Source of the DNA: Pontibacillus yanchengensis
GTDB lineage: Bacteria; Bacillota; Bacilli; Bacillales; BH030062
DNA length: 64,000 nucleotides
Assembly: GCF_009856295.1 (NCBI RefSeq)
Contig: NZ_WMEU01000002.1
Coordinates: forward strand, 248,001 to 312,000
Direction: 5' to 3'
Under the pieces are notes generated by a model that searched no databases, had not been told where the DNA came from, and saw nothing but the letters and a program-made list of their open reading frames with translations. Made by a program: the position numbers and the translations under genes. Below are positions 20,110-29,264 of this stretch, one piece after another. Positions within the stretch are counted from its first letter, which is position 1; every line of letters starts with the position of its first letter.

Positions 20110-20237
20110 CATTTTTCCCCCTGTTCGTCCCACTTTTTATTAGCTTATTCTCTAAGAAATTAAAATAGAATAAAATATTTTCCCTACCTACTTGAATACA
20201 TTAGTAAAAATGGACAAGAAGAGGGGAACGTATATAT

Positions 20238-21542
20238 ATGGAAACCACCTTAGCGATTGCTGTATTTATCGTTAGCTACATATTCATAATGACCGAAAAA
20301 ATCAATAGAGCGCTCATTGCTGTATCTGGTGGTTTCTTAATGCTTGTAACTGGAATCTACAAGTGGAATGACGCGTTTGCGAACTATATTGATTGGGGAA
20401 CGATAACGCTGTTATTTTCCATGATGGTTCTAGTTTCTATTACAAAGAAGACTGGGCTATTTGAGTACGTTGCCATTGTTTTAGCGCAACGGGTAAAAGG
20501 AGCACCGATTCCATTACTTCTTGTTTCAGGTGTGCTAACAGCTGTTGGTTCGGCTTTATTAGATAATGTGACTACAGTGCTCTTATTTGTACCGATTTTA
20601 CTAACCTTAACCAATTTATTGAACCTGCCCGTATTTCCGTATTTATTAACCGTTATCCTCTGCGCTAATATTGGTGGAACAGCTACATTAATTGGAGATC
20701 CACCGAATATAATGATAGGCCAGGCTGTGGAACACTTAACCTTTCTATCGTTTCTTGTTCATCTTGGACCTGTGGTACTGATAATTTTTATAAGTACTTT
20801 ATTCTTTTTAGTGGTATTGTTTAGAAAGAGATTACAAGTAAAAGAAGGAAACCATGTGAATGAGCTAATGAACATGAATGCTAGTACCTACTTAAAGAAA
20901 ACACCTATGCTCTATCAATCCATAACCGTTCTTTCGCTTACGATTTTAGGATTTCTATTACATTCCTTTGTTCATGTTGATCTAACGACTGTAGCTGTAT
21001 GTGGAGCCTTATTATTGCTTTTATTAACAGATAAGGAAGCGAATGCTGAAAAAGTCTTCGAAGAAGTAGAATGGGTAACGCTGTTTTTCTTTATAGGGCT
21101 ATTTATGCTTGTTGGTGGACTCGAACAAGTCGGAGTAATTGATGAAATGGCCCGGGGTATGATGTGGCTTACTCAAGGTGACTTACCATTAACAGCCATT
21201 CTTATTTTATGGATGTCAGGATTGTTCTCTGGCATTGTGGATAATATTCCATTCGTAGCGGCTATGATTCCTGTAATACAAGAATTTCAATCATACGGAA
21301 TGGCTAACCTTGATCCTTTGTGGTGGTCGTTAGCATTGGGGGCTTGTTTAGGTGGGAATGGTACTCTAATTGGAGCTTCAGCTAATGTAGTTGTTGCAGG
21401 ATTAGCTGCTAGTGCTAAACACCCAATAGGTTTTGTGAAATTTTTATTATACGGTATGCCGGTGGTACTGTTTTCTCTTATTGTTTCTACCGTTTATGTT
21501 TATTTTCGTTACTTGCTACCCTTTATGCAAAGTTCGTTATAG
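20238..21542 (+). CDS. ArsB/NhaD-type ion transporter superfamily permease
   Basis: The 434-residue protein has about 11-12 membrane segments and the duplicated signature of the ion transporter superfamily: LDNVTTVLLFVPI with ANIGGTATLIGDPPN in the first half, and GIVDNIPFVAAMIPV with CLGGNGTLIGASANVV in the second. These occur in ArsB, NhaD and P-protein-like permeases. Substrate cannot be told from sequence; arsenite, sodium/proton exchange or an organic anion are all possible. GAGGGGAAC lies upstream of the ATG. Confidence 0.8.
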   Translation: METTLAIAVFIVSYIFIMTEKINRALIAVSGGFLMLVTGIYKWNDAFANYIDWGTITLLFSMMVLVSITKKTGLFEYVAIVLAQRVKGAPIPLLLVSGVLTAVGSALLDNVTTVLLFVPILLTLTNLLNLPVFPYLLTVILCANIGGTATLIGDPPNIMIGQAVEHLTFLSFLVHLGPVVLIIFISTLFFLVVLFRKRLQVKEGNHVNELMNMNASTYLKKTPMLYQSITVLSLTILGFLLHSFVHVDLTTVAVCGALLLLLLTDKEANAEKVFEEVEWVTLFFFIGLFMLVGGLEQVGVIDEMARGMMWLTQGDLPLTAILILWMSGLFSGIVDNIPFVAAMIPVIQEFQSYGMANLDPLWWSLALGACLGGNGTLIGASANVVVAGLAASAKHPIGFVKFLLYGMPVVLFSLIVSTVYVYFRYLLPFMQSSL

Positions 21543-21546
21543 GCAT

Positions 21547-21595
21547 AATGAACATAAATTTGTTCATTCTATAAAATGGGACACATTTTATAGAA
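21547..21595 (+). promoter_or_regulatory. Two adjacent inverted repeats before the DUF421 gene
   Basis: AATGAACA/TGTTCATT (21547-21568) is followed immediately by TTCTATAAAAT/ATTTTATAGAA (21567-21595). Both are perfect. They occupy nearly the whole gap between the permease and DUF421 genes and could form RNA hairpins or a regulator's binding sites. Confidence 0.5.
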
Positions 21596-21609
21596 AGTAG
21601 GGAGTTTTC

Positions 21610-22284
21610 TTGCCAATTAGCGAAATGTTTATTGTGATCGGTAGAACGTTTGCAACATATTTAGTCATATTAATTATCTTCCGACTGATGGGGAAGCGTG
21701 AGATTGGAGAATTAAGCATTCTCGATCTTGTTGTATTTGTTATGTTAGCGGAAATTGGGGTCTTCTCTATTGAGGATCCACAAGATGAATTTATTCACGC
21801 TATTATTCCAATGATTGTACTGCTGTTTATTCAACGGGGCACGGCTTGGCTTTCATTGAAAAGTCAAATGTTTCGTGTTTTGCTAGATGGCAAGCCTTCC
21901 GTTATTATTCGAGAAGGGAAAATTAACGAACATGAAATGAGGAAACAGCGCTATAACTTTGATGACCTCATGCAACAATTAAGAGAAAATGGTACAAGAA
22001 GTGTAGCGGATGTTGATTTTGCTGTCCTCGAACCATCAGGTAAGCTATCCATTTATGAAAAAAGTGAAAAAAGACCAAATGATTCTTCTGGTTTTATTAT
22101 GCCATTGATTGCAGATGGTAAAATACAATATGAAAACTTGAAGCAAAATCATAAAGATGAAGACTGGCTTAGGAAAGAGATCCATAAAAGAGGCTATGAA
22201 AATCCGGAGCAAATATCATTTTTATCAGTAGACCAAGAGAATAAGTGGTACATTGACACGTATGAAGCTAAAAAGAAGGATTAA
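21610..22284 (+). CDS. DUF421 (YetF-type) membrane protein
   Basis: A 224-residue protein with three N-terminal membrane segments (about 8-75) and two cytoplasmic YetF-like domains. Family hallmarks are FRLMGKREIGELSILDLVVF, LDGKPSVIIREGKI, and GTRSVADVDFAVLEPSGKLS. Homologues are often linked to spore or germination functions in Bacillus, but the activity is unknown. The start is TTG at 21610 after TAGGGAG. Confidence 0.85.
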   Translation: MPISEMFIVIGRTFATYLVILIIFRLMGKREIGELSILDLVVFVMLAEIGVFSIEDPQDEFIHAIIPMIVLLFIQRGTAWLSLKSQMFRVLLDGKPSVIIREGKINEHEMRKQRYNFDDLMQQLRENGTRSVADVDFAVLEPSGKLSIYEKSEKRPNDSSGFIMPLIADGKIQYENLKQNHKDEDWLRKEIHKRGYENPEQISFLSVDQENKWYIDTYEAKKKD

Positions 22285-22336
22285 TTGATTTCACTATCGA
22301 AAAGATGGTGAATGGATCATAGTGATAGGGGGAGAA

Positions 22337-23023
22337 ATGAATTTGGCATCTTCATTTAATTGGCACAAAGAGGTAGAGAAAAAATGGGATCAAAATGTTA
22401 CATTTTGGTCGGAGAAAAGTCGATCGATGTGGAATCATGGTAGTCGATCATCGATTGTTCCATTCGTGGAGAAGCATGTTGGAAAAGGTAGCTACATAGG
22501 TGATATAGGTTGCGGTGATGGCTATGGATCTTATAAGTTAAAAGAAGCGGGTTATGACGTCATAGGGGTCGATTTATCTCCAAAAATGGTTGAGCAAGCA
22601 AATCAGGTTTGTGATGAGAAGTTATGCTTTAAGGTTGGAGATTTGGCATCACTACCGTTCGAAAACGATACGTTCGATGCTCTGATTGCAATTAACTCCA
22701 TTGAATGGACAGAAAATCCTTATCTAGCACTTAAAGAATTACATCGAGTATTGAAGCCAGGTGGTATATTGTGTGTAGGTCTCCTAGGCCCAACTGCAGG
22801 ACCTAGACAAAACAGTTATCGTAGACTACTGGGAGAAAGCGTCATCTGTAATACGATGATGCCTTGGGAATTAGAGCAAATGGTCTTAGAAAGTAACTGG
22901 AGCGTTATAGATGGACAAGGGGTGTATAAAGAAGGAATTAAATCAGAACACTATGAAACCCTTCCTAAACAGCTGAAACAAGCACTGACATTTATGTGGC
23001 TTTTCATGTTTCAGAAAAATTAA
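22337..23023 (+). CDS. Class I SAM-dependent methyltransferase
   Basis: The 228-residue protein has the Rossmann SAM-binding motif I YIGDIGCGDGYGSYKL (about 55-70), VIGVDLSPKMVEQA (acidic residue binding the ribose), LPFENDTFDALIAIN and LHRVLKPGGILCVGLLGP, a Methyltransf_11 pattern. The ATG at 22337 follows GGGGGAG; an in-frame GTG at 22322 overlaps that site and is rejected. The substrate is unknown. A strong terminator separates it from spoVB on the other strand. Confidence 0.85.
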   Translation: MNLASSFNWHKEVEKKWDQNVTFWSEKSRSMWNHGSRSSIVPFVEKHVGKGSYIGDIGCGDGYGSYKLKEAGYDVIGVDLSPKMVEQANQVCDEKLCFKVGDLASLPFENDTFDALIAINSIEWTENPYLALKELHRVLKPGGILCVGLLGPTAGPRQNSYRRLLGESVICNTMMPWELEQMVLESNWSVIDGQGVYKEGIKSEHYETLPKQLKQALTFMWLFMFQKN

Positions 23024-23103
23024 GCTATTAGTTCAGTGGATTATTTCCCATATACGGCCTAAATTTGATAAACGGTTGATTTTAAAGGATATTTCACCAG
23101 AAA

Positions 23104-23139
23104 AATGAGCTTGGAATTTATTTTCCAAGCTCATTTTTT
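23104..23139 (+). terminator. Rho-independent terminator after the methyltransferase gene
   Basis: A perfect 12-bp stem (AATGAGCTTGGA with TCCAAGCTCATT) with a TTTATTTT-type loop runs into six T. Confidence 0.94.
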
Positions 23140-23294
23140 GGTTCCATATTATTTATAGCGATCTTAAAGAAGAAATTTTCTTCAGTATATAAGGTATTCT
23201 ATGTCCGTTAAGATAAATATATGATTTAGCAGTCTTGATAGCTATACAAAACTCAAGGGATTACTGGTGTTGGCTAGTCGGGTTGTGTTTCCAT

Positions 23295-24842
23295 CTATCT
23301 CTTTTTGAAAAGTGGGAGTTGTTTAAGCTCCTCTGTAGTGATGAACCGGAATAAAAACAGTAACAGTGTGTAGACGGTTGTGAACAGAATTAATATAAAT
23401 AGGAATGGCAGAACTTGCAGCGTTGCTCCTTGGAAGAAATCATGGAGTTTATCTCCGATTAGCCATGTTAACATAATAAGCGTAATCATTTTAAACACAT
23501 CAATGATAGGTATCTTGAACTGGATGGCTCTTATTAGGGTGAATAAGTGCAAGAAAGTAACTAAAACAACACCAACCACTATGGCTAGAGCAACACCCAT
23601 AATACCAAACTCTGGTTGGGTAGCTAGGGTTAGGAGTACAGCGAACTTAACAAACGCGCCAATTAGACTGTTCCACATGGCAGCTTTTGCTAAATCTAAA
23701 GCTTGGAGTGCTGCCTGCAAGGGGGCTTGGAAATAAAGCAATAAGAAACAAGGTGCCATCACGATAAGAAAACGGGAGGCGTTAGCATGTCCATACATAA
23801 ACGTTAAAATTGGTGTTGCAAATATAGCAAGTACTACAGTAGCCAATGCACCTGATGCAAAGGAAAGGCGAATTGCTTGATGAATACGGTAGTGAATAAG
23901 TTTTAAATCTTTTTTTGCTCCAGCTTCACTAATGTTTGGAACAAGTGCAATAGATAGAGAATGTGTAATAAAAGTTGGTAGCATAAGAAGCGGTAAAGCA
24001 TACCCTGTCAATTCACCATATTGTTTTGTGGCCATGGCGGTTTGAACCCCGGCGATTGCAAGACTTTGAGCTACTAGAATAGGTTCCAGGAAAAAGGATA
24101 GCGAACCGACTAGCCTGCTACCTGTCGTTGGTAAGGCGATAGATAGTAGTTCGTTCAACGTGTCTTTGCCTTCTTTCAAATAAGAAGCGAATTTTTTTCT
24201 TATTTTTATCCGTTTTTTCATTTTGAACATCCGGATCATATATAACAAGGAACATAACTCTCCTAGAACAACAGAAAACATAGCACCAGCCGCAGCATAC
24301 TCAACACCATAAGGAGCTAGTGCTTTGGTAAATAAAGCGACAAATGTAATTCGGACAACTTGCTCTATGACTTGAGAATAGGCTTGAGGTTTCATATTTT
24401 GTCTACCTTGGAAATATCCTCGAAGCACAGAAGATATCGCAACGATTGGAACGATTGGACTTATTGCTAGTAAAGGATAGAGTGTGCGCTCATCAGTAAG
24501 TAGTGTTTTGGCAAGTAATGGGGCAAGAAAAATCATTCCCGCTGTAAAGATAATACTTAAAATCCCTGTAACAACAAGAGAAATAACAAGGATTTTTTTG
24601 ATTTTTAATAAATCTCCATGAGCTTCAGCTTCAGCCACTCGCTTGGATATGGCAACTGGCAATCCAAATTGAGTAAGGGTGATGACAAGAATAAGTGTGG
24701 GAATGGCCATCATATATAGACCTACACCTTCTTCCCCCATGATCCTTGCTACTACAATGCGGTTTACAAAACCTAAGAATCTTGTAATCATTCCTGCTGC
24801 TATTAAAATAAGCGTTCCTTGTAGAAAGGTTTGCTTGCTCAT
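23295..24842 (-). CDS. spoVB: Stage V sporulation protein B (MOP-superfamily flippase)
   Basis: SpoVB is needed for spore cortex synthesis and belongs to the polysaccharide flippases that move lipid-linked precursors. The 515-residue protein has 14 predicted membrane segments. It begins with the hallmark QGTLILIAAGMITRFLGFVN and carries RGYFQGRQNMKPQAYSQVIE and LPLLMLPTFITHSLSIALVP. The ATG at 24842 follows GAAGGTAGGG. It is transcribed divergently from the COG2426 gene. Confidence 0.94.
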   Translation of the reverse strand: MSKQTFLQGTLILIAAGMITRFLGFVNRIVVARIMGEEGVGLYMMAIPTLILVITLTQFGLPVAISKRVAEAEAHGDLLKIKKILVISLVVTGILSIIFTAGMIFLAPLLAKTLLTDERTLYPLLAISPIVPIVAISSVLRGYFQGRQNMKPQAYSQVIEQVVRITFVALFTKALAPYGVEYAAAGAMFSVVLGELCSLLYMIRMFKMKKRIKIRKKFASYLKEGKDTLNELLSIALPTTGSRLVGSLSFFLEPILVAQSLAIAGVQTAMATKQYGELTGYALPLLMLPTFITHSLSIALVPNISEAGAKKDLKLIHYRIHQAIRLSFASGALATVVLAIFATPILTFMYGHANASRFLIVMAPCFLLLYFQAPLQAALQALDLAKAAMWNSLIGAFVKFAVLLTLATQPEFGIMGVALAIVVGVVLVTFLHLFTLIRAIQFKIPIIDVFKMITLIMLTWLIGDKLHDFFQGATLQVLPFLFILILFTTVYTLLLFLFRFITTEELKQLPLFKKR

Positions 24843-24969
24843 AGTAAAGCCCTACCTTCTCAAAAAATTGAAATTCATATACAATGAATGTATATGCGAA
24901 AAAGGTGGGCAAGCATGACAAGCAATCGAGATTGTTTTTGATTTTACATAGTGCAGGAGGAGCAGATAG

Positions 24970-25464
24970 TTGAAAGAAAAGTTAATAGATTTTTTTATTC
25001 ATACGTTTGATTTTTTACCATCTGAGTTAGTCGTTATGGTAATCTCGGCTATGCCGATTTTAGAGTTAAGAGGAGGACTTCCAGTCGCTTATGGAGTTTA
25101 TGATTTCACTTTTTTTAAATCATATCTTCTAAGTGTGTTTGGAAACATACTTCCAATCATTCCATTATTATTATTATTTCATCCAATTAGTAATTGGTTA
25201 ATGCGTTTTTCTTGGTACAAAAAAATGTATCATTGGATTTATGAGCGGACGATGAAAAAGAGTTCAAATGTTGAAAAATTTGGTGCAATCGGATTGATTT
25301 TATTTACAGCTGTTCCTTTACCCACTACTGGAGCATACAGTGCATGCTTAGCAGCGGCATTTTTTGCGATTCGATTTTGGTACGCTTTTATATCCATCGT
25401 TATAGGTGTCTTAATCGCAGGTATTGTGGTAGGGGCACTATCCCTATCAGTGTCATTTCTATAA
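24970..25464 (+). CDS. COG2426 small multidrug-export-type membrane protein
   Basis: The 164-residue protein has four to five membrane segments and the PF06695 signature AMPILELRGGLPVAYG near residue 28 plus FTAVPLPTTGAYSACLAA near 110. The pair resembles re-entrant loops of DedA-type transporters. The 'multidrug export' label comes from the family name and is not evidence of drug transport. The start is TTG at 24970 after AGGAGGAGCAG. Confidence 0.82.
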   Translation: MKEKLIDFFIHTFDFLPSELVVMVISAMPILELRGGLPVAYGVYDFTFFKSYLLSVFGNILPIIPLLLLFHPISNWLMRFSWYKKMYHWIYERTMKKSSNVEKFGAIGLILFTAVPLPTTGAYSACLAAAFFAIRFWYAFISIVIGVLIAGIVVGALSLSVSFL

Positions 25465-25513
25465 AGTAGGTGAAAAGCAAGGTTAGCTGTAATAGATGTT
25501 GGAGGGGAGCAAA

Positions 25514-25840
25514 ATGGAAGAAGGAAAAACGGTTGTAGAGTGGAAAAAGTGGATAGAACCGGTTTTACAAAGTAAGGTAGAAGAATTTCATATGATGGGA
25601 TATGAAAAGGCACGAAAAGAAGAAATATGGAATTGCTTGATTCATAAAGTTTGGAAGGGAAAACCGAATAAGCGACTTTACGAAATTGTCCAAGATATAT
25701 TTCATCTTAGTGTAGGTACATATATGGCTTATTTGACTGTTCAAGCTTATCAGAATGATGATTTGTTGGCTTCGATTGAAGCTTTACGCTACAATTATCC
25801 AGAGAATGAAAGTGAAGAAAAAGCAGAAATGTATGATTGA
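25514..25840 (+). CDS. comN: Post-transcriptional regulator ComN
   Basis: The 108-residue protein matches the ComN/YrzD family by WNCLIHKVWKGKPNKRLYEI and DIFHLSVGTYMAYLTVQAYQ. In B. subtilis ComN acts on comE mRNA and localises with DivIVA; it lies beside secDF there as here. The ATG at 25514 has GGAGGGG upstream; an ATG at 25496 is in frame but lies before that site. The secDF promoter overlaps its stop codon. Confidence 0.87.
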   Translation: MEEGKTVVEWKKWIEPVLQSKVEEFHMMGYEKARKEEIWNCLIHKVWKGKPNKRLYEIVQDIFHLSVGTYMAYLTVQAYQNDDLLASIEALRYNYPENESEEKAEMYD

Positions 25841-25866
25841 CAGGGCTTGTAAAACATTTCTATAAT
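25837..25866 (+). promoter_or_regulatory. Strong sigma-A promoter for secDF
   Basis: A consensus TTGACA (25837-25842) and a consensus TATAAT (25861-25866) are separated by 18 bases. The -35 box overlaps the comN stop codon. Confidence 0.8.
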
Positions 25867-25875
25867 TGCTTTATT

Positions 25876-25899
25876 GGCATAAAGTCCTACCTTTATGCC
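25876..25899 (+). promoter_or_regulatory. Hairpin in the secDF leader
   Basis: GGCATAAAG and CTTTATGCC pair perfectly around TCCTAC, about 10-33 bases after the -10 box and 73 bases before the secDF start. There is no T run after it, so it is not a standard terminator; it may stabilise the mRNA 5' end or act in regulation. Confidence 0.5.
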
Positions 25900-25971
25900 C
25901 AATTTATGATAATGATAATAAAGAACGTTGTACGATAAGAGTTGTTGGAGAAGAAGGAGGCATAAACACTC

Positions 25972-28341
25972 ATGATTAAACGGAGTCGTATCGTTGCCTT
26001 TTTTCTATTGTTGTTGATTTTTGCAGGGACAATAGGAACAACGATACAGGGAATATCAAAGGACATCCGCCTTGGATTAGATTTACAGGGTGGATTTGAA
26101 ATTCTATATGAAGTAAAGCCGATTGAAGAAGGCCAAGAAATTAATCGAGATGTTATGGAAGCGACAGTAGAAACCATTTATCGTCGAGTTGATGCACTCG
26201 GGATTAGTGAAACGAATGTAAGCATCGAAGAAGAGGACCGAATCCGCGTTCAATTAGCTGGTATTGATGATCAACAAAAAGCTCGAGAGTTATTATCTAC
26301 ATCAGCTCGTTTGTCATTTAGGACTATCGATGACGATCCGATTCGAATTAATGACCAACCATTAAGCCTAGAATTAGAAGAAGAAAATGAACCGAATGAG
26401 CCAGATACAGAAAAAGGAGAAATCTTTAATGGCTCTAATATCGTTGAGGGAAGTGCGCAACAGGCATTTAACCAACAAACCAATGCACCAATGGTTACTC
26501 TGAAGGTGAAAAATGCGAATGATTTTGCAAAAGTTACAGAGAAGGTTGCTGCATTAGGTGACGATAAATCTACACCTGCATACAGTGAAAATTCTATGGT
26601 CATCTGGATGGACTTTGACGAAGGTGATTCTTACTTAGCTGAACTGCAAAAACCAACAGAAGAACAGAAATTCATTTCAGCTCCACGAGTTAGCGAGCGC
26701 TTAATGACAAGTGATGTTCAGATAACAGGTAACTTCACCGTCGAGGAAGCAAAAGAACTTGCAAATATCATAAACGCTGGTTCTCTTCCTGTAGATATGG
26801 AAGAGAAGTTCTCTACATCAGTCGGAGCACAGTTCGGTGCTCAAGCCATGAATAAGACCATTGTTGCTGGTGCAATTGGTATCGGATTAATTTTCATATT
26901 TATGATGCTTTATTACCGACTACCAGGTGTAGTAGCAGTGATTACATTATCTCTTTACGTCTACTTAATTCTTCAAGTGTTTGAGTGGATGAATGGCGTA
27001 TTAACATTACCTGGTATTGCCGCATTGGTTCTAGGAGTTGGTATGGCTGTTGATGCTAATATCATTACCTATGAGCGAATAAAAGAAGAATTAAAAGCTG
27101 GTAAATCTACATTATCTGCTTTTAAATCGGGGAATAGTCGTTCCTTAGCTACCATTTTGGATGCGAATATCACGACATTGTTAGCGGCCGTTGTACTATT
27201 TGCGTTTGGTACAAGCTCTGTAAAAGGCTTTGCTACAATGTTAATCTTGAGTATTATTGTCAGCTTCATCACAGCTGTTTATGGTTCCCGTCTATTACTA
27301 GGATTATGGGTGAATAGTAGAGCACTAAACAAGAAGCCTAGATTATTCGGTGTTAAGCAAAAAGACATCAAGAATATTGAAGATGGTGAAGAAGTAGAAG
27401 CCAAAGTGTTAGGTAGAGAATTTGATTTTGTTAAAAATCGCAAAAAATTCTTCGGACTTTCTGTCTTCCTTGTCCTTGCAGGAGCTATCGTTATTGCCTT
27501 TAATGGTTTAAATCTAGGAATTGACTTTACAAATGGTTCTCGTGTGCAAGTTCTAGCAGAGAACACCATAGATGTAGATGAGATTGAACAAGATTTTGAA
27601 AACCTAGGGCTTAATCCTGAGAAGATTAATTCTTCTGGTGATAACAATGAGATTGCTGTTGCTCGCTTCGATGAAGAACTTACAAAAGACAAAATTGCTG
27701 AAATTCGAACGACACTTGGAGAGAAATATGGAAGTCCAGAGAATATAAACACAAGCATTGTTTCTCCAATAGTTGCACAAGAATTAGTGAAAAACGCAGT
27801 GTATGCTGTAGCCATTGCATCCATTGGAATCATCATTTATGTAACGATCCGATTTGAATTCTATTTTGCATTGACTGCTATCGTGGCATTGCTTCACGAT
27901 GCGTTCTTCATTATCGCGTTGTTTAGTATTACTCGACTAGAATTTGATATTACAATCATTGCAGCGATACTTACAATTGTTGGTTACTCTGTCAATGATA
28001 CGATAGTGACGTTCGACCGGATTCGGGAGAACTTAAAGCTCAAAAAACGAGTGAGAACATTTAAAGAACTTTCAGAAATTGTGAATCGAAGTCTTATGCA
28101 AACATTGCCACGAAGCATCAATACAGTTCTAACTGTTATCTTTGCAGCACTCATGTTGATGTTATTCGGAGCAACTTCCATCACGAACTTCTCATTCGCA
28201 CTAGTGGTTGGACTTATCGCAGGTACGTACTCCTCCTTATTTATCGCAGCACAACTGTGGTTAGTATGGAGAGGAAGCATGCTAGATAAAAAACCAATCC
28301 AATACGTTGAGAAAAAGAAAACCGGTGGACCTCAAGTATAA
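25972..28341 (+). CDS. secDF: Fused preprotein translocase subunit SecDF
   Basis: Membrane RND-type protein that uses the proton gradient to help pull secreted proteins out of SecYEG. The 789-residue fusion has SecD first (about 1-455), with DIRLGLDLQGGFEILYEV, a large external P1 region, and GIAALVLGVGMAVDANIITYERI. SecF follows (about 480-785) with LGIDFTNGSRVQV and AILTIVGYSVNDTIVTFDRI. The conserved Asp and Arg of the proton path are in these segments. An acidic insert (ENEPNEPDTEKGE) near residue 140 makes it longer than the B. subtilis protein. AAGGAGG precedes the ATG. Confidence 0.97.
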   Translation: MIKRSRIVAFFLLLLIFAGTIGTTIQGISKDIRLGLDLQGGFEILYEVKPIEEGQEINRDVMEATVETIYRRVDALGISETNVSIEEEDRIRVQLAGIDDQQKARELLSTSARLSFRTIDDDPIRINDQPLSLELEEENEPNEPDTEKGEIFNGSNIVEGSAQQAFNQQTNAPMVTLKVKNANDFAKVTEKVAALGDDKSTPAYSENSMVIWMDFDEGDSYLAELQKPTEEQKFISAPRVSERLMTSDVQITGNFTVEEAKELANIINAGSLPVDMEEKFSTSVGAQFGAQAMNKTIVAGAIGIGLIFIFMMLYYRLPGVVAVITLSLYVYLILQVFEWMNGVLTLPGIAALVLGVGMAVDANIITYERIKEELKAGKSTLSAFKSGNSRSLATILDANITTLLAAVVLFAFGTSSVKGFATMLILSIIVSFITAVYGSRLLLGLWVNSRALNKKPRLFGVKQKDIKNIEDGEEVEAKVLGREFDFVKNRKKFFGLSVFLVLAGAIVIAFNGLNLGIDFTNGSRVQVLAENTIDVDEIEQDFENLGLNPEKINSSGDNNEIAVARFDEELTKDKIAEIRTTLGEKYGSPENINTSIVSPIVAQELVKNAVYAVAIASIGIIIYVTIRFEFYFALTAIVALLHDAFFIIALFSITRLEFDITIIAAILTIVGYSVNDTIVTFDRIRENLKLKKRVRTFKELSEIVNRSLMQTLPRSINTVLTVIFAALMLMLFGATSITNFSFALVVGLIAGTYSSLFIAAQLWLVWRGSMLDKKPIQYVEKKKTGGPQV

Positions 28342-28355
28342 TGCTCCACATTTTA

Positions 28356-28389
28356 AACCCTGCGCATTAAGCGTAGGGCTCTTTTTATT
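28356..28389 (+). terminator. Rho-independent terminator after secDF
   Basis: CCCTGCGC and GCGTAGGG pair around ATTAA and are followed by CTCTTTTT. Confidence 0.88.
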
Positions 28390-28430
28390 AAACTATGTAA
28401 AACAGGTACATTGTTTTACATAGTTGAGAA

Positions 28431-28482
28431 AAGTTATTCAACATTCGAGGCATAATCTGGAAGGCTTGAAGTTGAGATGAAT
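28431..28482. repeat. Palindromic repeat family P, long copy
   Basis: GTTATTCAACATTCGAGGCA followed by TAATCTGGAAGGCTTGAAGT matches the copy at 44143-44195 over about 50 bases. Confidence 0.75.
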
Positions 28483-28533
28483 TTGGTAATCGCACAGAAA
28501 GAGCAATGTACCCGTAGATTTAGTTAGAATAAA

Positions 28534-28656
28534 GGTGGCCGTGGAATAACTCGCGTCCTGCCGGCGAGCTGGCAAGTTACCTTCGCGGAAAAACACCCTC
28601 AAGGGGATCTTGCCTATCTCTTTCTCCGGCGGGAGTCTCCTTTTTCCACAGCCACC
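28534..28656. repeat. GC-rich element with terminal inverted repeats (family G)
   Basis: GGTGGCCGTGGAA at 28534 and TTCCACAGCCACC at 28644 form 13-bp terminal inverted repeats with one mismatch. Inside are CGTCCTGCCGGCGAGCTGG and CTCCGGCGGGAG. The core recurs at 28871-28984 (inverted) and 61961-62173. The gap between secDF and the LapA-like gene holds no credible reading frame. Confidence 0.75.
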
Positions 28657-28870
28657 TCATGAGATGTTGGGAGAAACGGAAACATTGCGAAGTTAGAGAG
28701 GTTGAGGTATTTGAATATCTTCTGACGGTCTACACCTTAGTAAGTTCTAGTATAACAATTGGTTCATAACAAAAAATTCTGTGGCAAGAAAGCTAATGGA
28801 CATTTAGTTCGCTGTTTGTAAAAAATAAAGTTTTATTTGTCCGTAAGATCTACCCAGACATACAACATTT

Positions 28871-28984
28871 GGCCGCGGGTCCGATAGCCATTACTCGGCT
28901 TGGGGTGAAGGCTCACCAGCTCGCCCGCAGGAAAGCGAGTTGTTTCACCGTAACCCCCTTCCACTTTTCAAGTATCGGACCCAT
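28871..28984. repeat. GC-rich element with inverted repeats (family G), second copy
   Basis: GGGTCCGATA at 28877 pairs with TATCGGACCC ending at 28982. Inside is a nested inverted repeat (GGGGTGAA with TTTCACC...CCCC) and the core AGCTCGCCCGCAGGAAAGCG, the reverse complement of the core in the copy at 28534. Confidence 0.7.
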
Positions 28985-28995
28985 CACCTTTTGAA

Positions 28996-29027
28996 TATAT
29001 CTCAAACTTAAGTCTTCAAGATAATGG
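28996..29027. repeat. Palindromic repeat family P copy
   Basis: ATATCTCAAACTTAAGTCTT then CAAGATAATGGGGC; it closely matches the right arm of the copy at 13012-13040. Confidence 0.65.
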
Positions 29028-29264
29028 GGCGATATTGAAATCTCAATAACCTAATCTTTTGCATAAGAAAGTAATTCTCTCTCAGAGGTGAGTGCGGGGA
29101 TCAAGACTTATTTGTAGAAGCTAGCCTCCAAATCCTAATCAAATGATTAATAGTTGGAATCTAGAAAGGTTTTTATAGCACCCTAGAAAGGGAATAGTAT
29201 ATACGAGTAACAAAACTATTTATGCATGATATAACCATTTGAAAATAAAACAGGAGTGATAAAA

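Noticed and set aside
25905..25925. Fur-box-like GATAATGATAAT before secDF
   Set aside because: Only two hexamer-like units match; the inverted third unit is missing and secDF is not an expected iron-regulated gene.
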